A DNA stretch of 64,000 nt from assembly GCA_021018815.1 (NCBI GenBank), contig JAITYX010000064.1, positions 2,141,501 through 2,205,500 of the forward strand, read 5' to 3'. Source of the stretch: Talinum fruticosum. Its lineage: Eukaryota; Streptophyta; Magnoliopsida; Caryophyllales; Talinaceae. Numbering within the stretch: position 1 is the first letter of the stretch; every line of letters starts with the position of its first letter. Positions 54,902 to 64,000 of this stretch are shown one piece after another. The position numbers and the translations under genes were made by a program. The notes beneath the pieces are model-generated. The model had not been told where the DNA came from. It saw nothing but the letters and a program-made list of their open reading frames with translations, and ran no database searches.

Positions 54902-55862
54902 ATATGCCTTCAAGTAAAATAAGGTTTAGTAGCATACTACAATATTAATGGACACAAATACGAAATAATGTTAGAGATGTTAGCTATGATATGTGATAGC
55001 AGTTATATATTCTATTTTTTATAAATAAACAATTATTAAAAAAATATTAATAAAATATTAATTTTTAATTTTGTATTTACTCGAGTATTATTCAGGTTAT
55101 CATACCATAAGAGGATAAAAAATACTTGTTATTGTTTAAATCCTTATGTATGTAATTTCTTTAGAAATTTATGGTGATGATGATAGCCTTCTGATAGTGG
55201 AGATATCATGCAGCTTTTGGTGCAAATTAGGCCTTGAGGGTGAATGAAACTACTCTAGTTCAATTCTCTGCTTCTTGATTGACGAGAAATCCCAGTCATT
55301 GCGTGGCTATAATCGAACAAATGACTCTACTCACGCTTCATCATAACAATTCAAAACATCTCAGTGAAAGTGTAGTCGTGTACAAATTACAAAAGAACAT
55401 ATAGAAAATCCACAAAAGAAACCCTAAATAGGTTGCTAAATCACAAATTAGGTTAAAAATGATCTAAAAAAATAAAAGGAATCGCAAAGGGCAAAATTCA
55501 AAACCCATATAGATGGAGCCAACATGGGGCTGGAGGTTCTAACCGAGGCCGGTTCTTTAGGAACAAGCACGAGCCCACTAGGAGCATGCCAATGTGAAGA
55601 AAGAAAAACGGGTGTGGTAGTGACACCATTGTAATTGGATTGTACTAGTTTTCTATTTTGTAATGAAATTTACAACTTATTAAGGATAAGTTGTTGTATA
55701 TTGTTATATTTTAGGGAATTTGAAGAGCAAATACATACCTGATCATATGTAACTCGTTTCTTTTCATATTGTATTGTTAAATTGCATCTATGAAGCTTCC
55801 TAGTGTGGTTGTGATGTTGTAATATCTTCAATAATTTAACCCATTTGATATTCAAATCTATA
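54902..55862. other. 3' flank of HMA gene, intergenic
   Basis: AT-rich with no further reading frame of note. 55180-55640 is of more balanced composition but contains nothing I recognise. Confidence 0.4.
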
Positions 55863-56039
55863 TCTATACACTATATAATGCCAATCTTTTCAAATTTCAA
55901 AATGCTCGCAACCGGAGTAATTTTCGAATTTAAATTCATCTCAACCATTAAAATTGTGTAGATAAATTCCAACCGTTGATATAAATTAATTTATTAATAA
56001 AAAAATTAAATCAAATATCCACTAAACTCCAGACTGTTC

Positions 56040-56860
56040 ATAAACTCCAACTGTTACGTCTCTATCCTTTCCCTATGTCACACACTACCTCAGGTCTTGT
56101 CACGTCTCTATCATTTCGCATCTATCTATAACTCTACCTTCTCTCTTTATTTCTTCCGTTTCCACCCCCAGCTTCTTCCTCTCGAAGCCCGTATATTCAC
56201 CACTTCTTCCTCTATCTTAATCCCTCTCTCTCTCTCTCTCTCTTTGTCTTCTACCAATTCTCACATCCGAAGCCGGAATCAACCAGCGTCGCACCGCCAT
56301 CGTCGTCCTCCTCTCGAGCCGGAATCAACCAGCCCTACACCTACCGTCGTCGTCCACGGTCGCCGAGGCCGCTGTCGTCTCCTTCCTCTTCGAGTTCCGA
56401 CGTCCTCTGTTTCTCCCGGAATGAACCACCCACGCACCGCCATCGTCGTCCTCCTTTGAAGCCGGAATCAACCAGCTCTACACCCACCATCGTCGTCCAC
56501 AGTCCCGAGGCCGCCGCCGTCTCCTTCCTCTTCGAGTTCCGACGTCCTCTCGTCTCTCTGTCTCTCTCACTTTCTCATTTTCGCAATTTTTGTGTGGCTC
56601 TTGCTCTGTCAGTCTTTTGGTTGTGAGTAAATTGTTGTAATTTGAAAATCAGCGCATATTCTAAGTTTCGTCTACTCCTTTTCGGATCTATAAATAAATT
56701 CCCCGTTCTTCTCTCGTTACGAGTTCCTCCCTCCGATTCGTCGATCCAAGTAGCTCAGTCCAACGCTCGCTGCCATTCCTCGCTCTGCCGGCCGGTAAAT
56801 TTTCCCTCTCCTTCTTTTCGCCTCTTCTCATTTTGATTTGCGCTTTGCTTTCTTGATTTC
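56040..56860 (+). pseudogene. Captured gene-start-like segment, unidentified
   Basis: CT- and CCG-rich DNA quite unlike its AT-rich surroundings, with CT run at 56223-56244 and a GGCCGGTAAATTTTCC donor-like site near 56790. It resembles a plant 5' untranslated region plus start of first intron. Open frames (56097-56459) are Pro/Arg/Ser-rich and not convincing as protein. Confidence 0.35.
56271..56560 (+). repeat. Tandem duplication in GC-rich captured DNA
   Basis: GCCGGAATCAACCAGC appears at about 56271, 56317 and 56460, and the longer unit ending CTCTTCGAGTTCCGACGTCCTCT ends near 56409 and again near 56553. The unit is about 145 bases with internal smaller repeats. Confidence 0.7.
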
Positions 56861-57700
56861 GTTTGATCTCCCGAGATTCTGCAGCTTTTGTTACTTTTCG
56901 TTTGATTTAATTTGAAGGTTGTGTAGTTCGAATTTATGTTACTTTTCTGTTAGTTTTTAGGCCTTTCGGAAAATGTTTGCTAGAATTTTTCCTTATGTTC
57001 CAAAAAACAGTTTTTGTTACTTTTTGTTTGATGTAATTTGTGTTCGGGTCCATAAGAAACGTGCTAGAAATTGCCATTTTATTCTACTTTGTCATTTAAT
57101 TCTCCATTGTTGTGAGATTTGGTAGCTTAGGATTGGTTTGATGAGTAATTTAGCAGATTGGTTTGTTGAAGTTGTTTGTGTGACATTTGGTTGATTGTTT
57201 AGGGCGAATGGAATAGACGAGGTAGAAAAACCCGTGGGGTTGAGATTTTCATCCGAGACGATTCTTTATAATCATTGGTGTTTGATTGCTAGAAGAAAAC
57301 GAGAGGGGTTTTACTTCTCAATAACACTACTAGAATAACCTCTGCTTTCTTATTCTGTTTGTATGGAAAACAAGATTACAACCTCACGCAAGATGTGAAT
57401 GTGAATGGCCTACAAGACCCTATGCATATCCCATTGCGTTGGAGCATGCTTGAACAAATACAAAAATACAATAAAGCTAATGCAATCTTCATATCCCTAT
57501 ATCTCTATGCATAAATCTTAGCAACTTCACATGTTGCCTCGCAATGCAACTAGCATCATGACAATTGTGGCGAGTGCCACTAAAATGCAGAGAAAAAGGA
57601 ACAGAATGCTAGATTCAGGTCATAATTCGGACAAAATGATAAAGCATCCGAATTTCAAACAGTGAATACATTTCTAATTTATACCTTAGAATCCGAGAAG

Positions 57701-57976
57701 GATTTTTTTCCTGTTTTCGATTTGAATATGTATGGGTTTCTTGACATTTATTATTGTTTTTTCTGCGATTTTTTTCCTGTTTTCAATTTGAATATATATG
57801 GGTTTCTTGACTTTTATTATTGCGTCATCTCGGGATTTTTTTCCTGTTTTCGATTTGAATATATATGGGTTTCTTCACATTTATTATTGTGTTTTCCGTG
57901 ATTTTTTTCCTGTTTTCAATTTGAATATATCTAGGTTTCTTGACTTTTATTATTGTGTTTTTTAAGATTTTTTTCC
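57701..57976 (+). repeat. 66-67-bp minisatellite, four units plus a part
   Basis: GATTTTTTTCCTGTTTTC starts at 57701, 57767, 57834, 57900 and (partial) 57966. Each unit contains TTTGAATAT and GGTTTCTT, with few differences. Confidence 0.9.
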
Positions 57977-57989
57977 TGTTGCATGTACA

Positions 57990-59291
57990 CTTAAAAGATT
58001 AGAAAAGACACAGGTATAACTTCACTTGATATTTACAATTGAATTGATTTGATATTTGATATTTTCTGATTTCACTCTCAGATTTCTTTATTAACAATAA
58101 TAAAAAAAGGATAGATGCTTCTATTAATGCATCATAACAACTAGCATCCAATTGGAGGCTAGAACCACTAATCTTTGCCACTAAGTGAGCTGCTCTTTGC
58201 GAGTAGGCCCCTAAGATTGACAAATAGACCCCAAGTCCAATGGTAGCACCACTGAGCATTCCTCATCTAATATACCATGGGCCTTGTCCAACATTCCAAG
58301 GTTAACACAAGCATTAACAATGTCAAACCCGAGTAGACCTTTCAGCTATTACGGACTCGGATTCCTACAATTGAGCTTCGAGTAATCAATGCTGCTAAAT
58401 CCTTGACATTCCCATGTTTTAGAAATCCTTTCACCACTTCACAAAAAGTTTCTTCGGTGAAATGCAAACCCTGCCCATCTCCTCCTTTCAAACCTTGCAA
58501 GATTGTTTTAGAGACGGATTCTAGATTGCCTAACTTGACATAACCTCCAATCAGCCGACTAAAGAATCCTGTTTTATCTTTGAACCCAAGCCCATCCATC
58601 AAATTCTCCAACTCAACAATCCTCCCTTCAATGACCTTCAATGTATACAAGTAGCCCGAGCAACCCGAAACTCACCTCATCCGGCCTAACATCCAAGAGA
58701 GTCATCAATTCAATAATCCTCTCAGCGGCATTACAGGCACTCAAATCAGGCTTCATAAAATCCAACTTCTCATCCAAAGCAATCCTACAATTTTCATGAA
58801 AAATACCCAAATACGCAACAAAGCTACCATTTTTCCTGCTCGATTCCCACAAGCTCGGGGCCCCAAACATCAAATGGCAAAAAAAAAAAAAAAACCTATT
58901 CTTGAACATGCATTTGACCAAAGCATAAGCGGGGCGCCTGTATTAGCCACGACCATGGAGGCCAAAACCCTTTTCAAAGATTCATATTCCAACAAATTTG
59001 GGTTTTCTCAATCAAATAAACAACGAAGCATATGCCCTCTTAAGATTATGAACATCGGAAGGGAGGACAAGTGGGCAATTAGGGAATTGGTGAGGGACTT
59101 ACCAGGGAAGGAGGAATGATTAGTGACAGACTTGAAGGACTTCCAAGCTTCATCGGTGTTGCAAGAGGAGAGAGAGTGATGAAGACTGGCTTCAAGAGAG
59201 GATTTGTCTTCCGGGGAGGTGAAGGAGATTGGGAAGGTTTGAGAGAGAAAAGGAAGTTGAGTGTCGATCTAGGGAGGGAATACTCACACAA
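57990..59291 (-). pseudogene. PPR protein (At4g17616-like), decayed, inside the Helitron
   Basis: On the minus strand: N-terminal Ser/Pro-rich stretch (59291-59079) that could be an organelle targeting peptide; ACNAAERIIELMTLLDVRPD (about 58735-58680); then, in another frame, VIEGRIVELENLMDGLGF, LIGGYVKLGNLESVSKTIL, FCEVVKGFLKHGN (58650-58342); and LGVYLSILGAYSQRAAHL with LDASCYDALIEAS (58259-58110). These resemble the PPR protein At4g17616 of Arabidopsis. Stops, frameshifts and an A-rich insertion near 58878-58893 break it. No intron borders are clear. It is probably a fragment captured by the Helitron. Confidence 0.7.
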
Positions 59292-59355
59292 TGTTCCTTA
59301 TATACTTGAATTAATTGACTATGGATTTATGGTTCACTTAGTTCTCTTCATATAA

Positions 59356-59951
59356 TATTTCTATCAAAATTAAATACCGTCCTCTCTCTCGAGCGCTTCT
59401 TCCACTTAATTCTCTTCTTTACCTAAATTAAATGATTGATTTTGTTATTGTTTATTTTTGTGAATGAATTAATAGGTTTGCATTGAAAAATTATAATTGA
59501 CATTTTCAAATTTTGATCACAAGCATATGGGAAACGGTGGTTATGGCGGTGGAGCAGATGGGCTTTGTTATTATTGATTTTCTGAACCACTTCGGTGTTC
59601 CGACCAAGCACAAGCAATGCCGGATTGACAGGAAAGAGGAAGAAAGATTAACGAAAAATAATAAATTAATAAATTGATGTGGTTTAATAAAGTAAAAATC
59701 AATGAGAAACGTTACGGAAAAGATTGTTACTGAGGTATAACATTAGAAATTAACTTATTGCATTAATGTTATATCGACTTCTTATTACTAAGACTGGCTC
59801 AACTCCTTAATTTATGTTTATAGTTATTGATTTGTTTAAATACTCCATTAATTATGTAATTTTTTTGTAATAATTATTGTTTAATGCCATGTAATAATCA
59901 TTATTGTTCGTGTGTTCAGTTGAATATACCTTACAAAAAATAGTAGTAGAA

Positions 59952-59994
<43 letters not shown>

Positions 59995-61116
59995 ATTGGT
60001 TAAATATATATGTACAATTTTATCTAACCTAATTTTTCCAATTCTATAATTTAAATACAATTTTGACTTAATTATAAATTTATTTTAAAATTTTTGATTA
60101 TGTTTGTTCTTTGATTGTCGGATATTATTGGAGGTACTCGAATTCAAGTTCCTCTAATTTTTAATTTTGATTTCACAAGTTTCTTCTTTGATACTCGATT
60201 ATTATTAAAGGTAGAATTCAAATTTACATTCGTTTTTTAAATTTTCAGTTTATATGCTATGCGTATATTCATTTTTCATTCTCTTTCTTGATATTTTGTT
60301 TTTTAGTTGAGTACAAAAATTAAATGACGTTGTTATGCGCTTTGTGCGGTTAATTCGTAATTTACATTAGATATGACCATGCCTTATCAATTTGTAAGAC
60401 CAAAATTTTTCATATTCTTTATTTGATTATTTGTTTTCAATTTGATTACAAATATTAAATTCCAACCCAATACAAAAGGAAACCAATATATAAACTTCTC
60501 TAAATCAAGTATTGACTTTGTAAAGAGTTATGAGTTATAAGTTTGATATTCTTTTATTGATTTGATGTACTTTGTATTATAATATTAATTTGTGACATAA
60601 TGATATTTATTGTCATCTATAGGTCATCTAACTCAATATCTACCAATCATATATTATTTCTTTTCCTACTGATATTTACCTTTTTGATACCCAAATATAT
60701 TGTACAACTATTTCTATAACTGTATGAGTTAGGATTATTTAAATTGTTTGATTCTTAAAGGGGTCCGACTTCTTAATATTCCAAATCACGTGTGTAATCT
60801 TAAAACATTGATGATATTTTTTAATATTCTTTTTTATTTATTATTTTAGATTATTTATTTATTCTTTTGAAATTAAGAATGATTGGAGGATGAATGTGTG
60901 CTGGGCTCTAATGATTTTTATGCGTTGGGCTCGATAACTTTAATGAGTCACGAAAGCGTTTTTTTATAAGGGGATAACATGTATAAGAATGTTGTTGAAA
61001 GTTAAATCATTCAATAAAATCAAATGATTGAGAAAAAGAAACTCACAAATACAACATCTCTGCGTAATTCAATAATTTCTTAAGTTATACATTGTACAAC
61101 AAGTATTCGTACATAG
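59356..61116. other. Helitron interior, no gene
   Basis: A short non-AT-rich piece at 59500-59640 may be another captured exon. The remainder is AT-rich, with an AT run at 59956-59991. Confidence 0.35.
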
Positions 61117-61271
61117 CACGGGTCCGGACTAGTACTATATAATAGCAATCTTTTCAAAAGTATGACATGGTAGCCCGAGAGTGAATTTAGGAGTTTCGTC
61201 CAATAAAAAAATGATAATTTATTCTTAAAAAATATTTTCTCTTATATATGGACCTCTTTTACTCCTTCCCA

Positions 61272-61302
61272 AAATAAAATAATAATAATAAAATAATAAT
61301 AA

Positions 61303-61370
<68 letters not shown>
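61272..61370 (+). repeat. (AAT)n microsatellite
   Basis: About 30 AAT units, slightly interrupted at the start. Lies at the same relative place as the shorter AAT run in copy A (44958-44983). Confidence 0.95.
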
Positions 61371-61371
<1 letters not shown>

Positions 61372-62145
61372 CTATACAATAGATAATAGTAATCTTTTCA
61401 AATTGGTGAAATAGTGTAACGAGAGTGATTGTAGGAGTTTAGTACAATCTCAACCATAAAAATTATTCGTCTATTAAATATGAGCCATTGATGTAAATAA
61501 TTAGATTAAAAAATAAACTTTATTAAATGGAAAAAAATTATGTTTCCTTTTATAAGTGGACTCTATATAGGTAATATTGGGTACCCTTTCTGAAAAATTA
61601 ATGAATAATATTAAGAAATTATCTAATCTTAATTAGAAGATTAAACATTAAATAATTAGTTTAATTAATTTAGAAAACTATAAAACAGAAAATAAAAACG
61701 AAACTCAGTAGAAAATTAATAAATAAAGTTATAAAAAACTATATAATAAATTAAGTTTAAAATATGAATAAAATATAACTAACCTAAAATCCAGAAATAC
61801 TTTTTTAAAATTTTTCAGAAAAATTAAATAGAATTAAAAACAGTAAAACAAAAACAAAATCTAAAATAAAAATTTAAACAAATAATAAAATACACTAAAA
61901 TAAATACAAAAAAGTAATTAAATTACTAGAATACTAAAACTATTTTCTGACCTGAATATACTCTTAAAACCTAAAATTAAAATAAAAAAACTAAATTTAC
62001 AAATTTATTAAATTGAAAACCTACTTTGACCTTACCATAAAAAAAAAAAAGGAGAAAACCTACTTTAACCTAAATAAGAAAAAAATTTTAAAAATTATCA
62101 AATTAGTTATAGAAATTAATAAAATTAATAATAATAGATTGAGAA

Positions 62146-63433
62146 TCTAACTAAACCATATAGTAATATAAAAAATAAAATTAACCTAAGAAAACTAATT
62201 TTAATCTAACTTCTATCAAATTAATAAAAAAATAAATAGAAAAATAATCTAAAAATTAAATATTAAAACTTAAAATAAAATTAATATTAAATTATTGAGA
62301 GATCTCATTTATGATTATATGTAAATTTATAAAAATATATTTAGTTCACTATCACGTCAATTGTTACTGAAAACTCATTTATGATTCATTCAAATTTATA
62401 AAGATATATTTATGTCATACAAATTGATGTGAAAAATTCAAAACAGTATATTGATGTCAAAAAGTATACTGAATAATTTTCAAAAAGGGCTGTAATTAAG
62501 TGTAATTTTATTAAGGAGAAAACTTAAAATATAATTAAAGAATATTATGTTTTGACAGTGTTAAGGTTAAATCACCAATATTTTTAACCTAAAAAGAATA
62601 ATCTATATTATTTCAAGTTTTGATTTGATTTAATTTTAAAATTTCAGAATCACAAGTTATGTTGTTTGTTTTGCTTTGTGACTTCAAATTGTGTCTCTTA
62701 TTAACATCTAATAAGATGATTACCAAAGTGGATAGATAATCACCGGAGAACTAAGTTGTGTTATCATAGATTTTTTTTAATAATAATAGATTGAGACTCT
62801 GACTAAACCTTATAGTAATATAAAAAATAAAAATTAACCTAAGAAAATTAATTTTAATCTAACTTCTACCAAATTGACTAAAAATAACAAAAATAAATAG
62901 AAAAATAATCTAAAAATAAAATATATTAAGATTTAAAATAAAATTAATATAAAATTACTAAGATATCTCATTTATGATTATATGTAAATTTATAAAGATA
63001 TATTAAGTTCACTCTCATGTCAACTGTAGGTGAAAACTCATTTATGATTAGATGTAAATTTATAAGGGTATATTTATGTCATAGAGATTGCTGTAAAAAA
63101 TTCAAAAAAGTATATTGATGTCAAAAAGTATACTGAATAGTTTTCAAAAAGGGATGTAATTAAGTGTAATTTTATTAAGGAGAAATCTTAAAATATAATT
63201 AAAACATATTATGTTTTAATAGTGTTAAGGTTAACTCACCAATATTTTTAACCTAAAAAGAATAATCTATATTATTTCAAGTTTTGATTTGATTTAATTT
63301 TAAAATTTGAGAATCACAAATTTTATTGTTTGTTTTTCTTTGTGACTTCAAATTATACCTCTTATTGACATCTAATAAGATGATTAGCAAAGTGGATAGA
63401 TAATCATCGGAGAACTAAGTTGTTTTATTGTAG
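62146..63433 (+). repeat. 642-bp tandem duplication
   Basis: AGATTGAGAATCTAACTAAAC at 62146 and AGATTGAGACTCTGACTAAAC at 62788 start two units that match to about 63433 with scattered differences (for example GGGCTGTAATTAAG against GGGATGTAATTAAG). Copy A at 44826-46900 has only one such unit, so the duplication occurred in copy B. Confidence 0.85.
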
Positions 63434-64000
63434 ATTTTTTTATGCTAAATTGTGTTTTGAGTGTGAGGACTCAAAATTGTACATATTTAATTATATAATT
63501 TTGGGTGGATGGATAAGATATTTCATTAGGTTGAAAATTTGATTCTTCCTTCCCACTAAATTATATATTTCAAAATGTAGCATTAGCTTATGTCATTGTT
63601 TGGTTTATTGATATCTTAGGAAGATGTGGTTAAGGTGGATACTAAATAAGAGGGTATCAATTTCAAACTAACTTTAATTAATGGTTTCAAGTTTTGAATT
63701 AATTGAACCTTTTGTGACATTGGTAGTACAATCTCCTGCGCATCATTGTTTACTGAAAATAATGATAATATGAAAATTTTAATTCCTTTTTTCCATATTT
63801 TTTCATATTGTGCTCTTTATTGTGAAGATATGACACTTTATAATTGTGATGATATTATTTTGATTATGTTTGGTTTAAGAGTATTTGGATATGTAATTTG
63901 GATTTTGGTGAACTTATCTTTTTAAAAGTTTCATTTGGTACGTGCTCATTACATCGAAGGGGGCGGGTTAATTAGAGGAAGTTTGCTATGATATTAAGGT

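Larger units (their letters stand above)
55863..61132 (+). mobile_element. Helitron carrying captured gene fragments
   Basis: 5' end TCTATACACTATATAATGCC at 55863 preceded by A, and 3' end CACGGGTCCGGACTAG at 61117-61132 followed by T. Helitrons start with TC, end with CTAG after a short GC-rich stretch, and insert between A and T without target duplication; all fit. The 5' terminus is shared with the other TCTATACA termini in the window. No Rep/helicase is present, so it is non-autonomous. It carries a GC-rich gene-start-like segment (56040-56850), a minisatellite, and a dead antisense PPR gene. The pairing of these two ends is my inference. Confidence 0.6.
61133..64000 (+). mobile_element. 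AT-rich Helitron-like cluster, copy B
   Basis: Directly after the CTAG end comes TACTATATAATAGCAATC, a 5' Helitron-like terminus without its first bases, then an AAT microsatellite (61272-61370), then TCTATACAATAGATAATAG at 61371 preceded by A. The following 2.5 kb is collinear with 44984-46800: for example CATAAAAATTATT, TTGATGTAAATAATTAGA, GTGTTAAGGTTAA and TTTTGGGTGGATG occur in both in the same order. It is about 16 kb from copy A and in the same orientation. Confidence 0.55.

Noticed and set aside
1..64000. Search for tRNA, rRNA or CRISPR-type arrays
   Set aside because: No complete tRNA or rRNA seen; the regular repeats found are minisatellites, microsatellites or transposons, and CRISPR is not expected in a plant nuclear genome.

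Overview
The window is nuclear DNA of a flowering plant, most likely a core eudicot. Genes are split by short GT-AG introns, gene families are plant-specific (F-box/DUF295, CYP88-like P450s, LRR receptor kinase, plant HMA protein), the intergenic DNA is very AT-rich, and it is full of plant transposon types (hAT, Mutator, Helitron, Stowaway-like MITEs, copia and LINE remnants, an endogenous pararetrovirus). I cannot name the species.

Layout. 1-11.7 kb is almost all repeats: a decayed autonomous hAT element, a 250-bp near-perfect hairpin, two tandem foldback elements, a dead copia fragment and a 601-bp non-autonomous hAT with 8-bp target duplications. 11.9-17.7 kb carries an F-box/DUF295 gene and a six-exon serine racemase gene. 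19.8-34.7 kb holds two tandem CYP88-like P450 genes. Copy 1 is broken and carries a 2.5-kb insertion of an antisense LINE ORF1 plus a sense PPR-like fragment. Copy 2 is nearly intact. Between them lies an endogenous pararetrovirus arranged as a large inverted repeat. 35.4-38.0 kb is a Mutator-like element with a perfect 9-bp target duplication, perhaps nested in a hAT element. 39.2-43.9 kb is a complete 13-exon LRR receptor pseudokinase gene on the minus strand. 44.8-54 kb is very AT-rich, with Helitron-like 5' ends and MITEs. 54.3-54.9 kb is a small three-exon HMA-domain gene. 55.9-61.1 kb fits a Helitron that carries a dead PPR gene, and 61.1-64.0 kb repeats the AT-rich segment at 44.8 kb.

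The genes do not form an evident pathway. The most notable points are: the P450 pair lacks the usual acid/alcohol pair in the I-helix and shows a gene-conversion tract; the receptor kinase has lost its catalytic residues; the HMA protein lacks the metal-binding CxxC; and three otherwise good genes each carry a single one-base deletion, which may be assembly error rather than biology. All calls come from reading the sequence; no searches were run.
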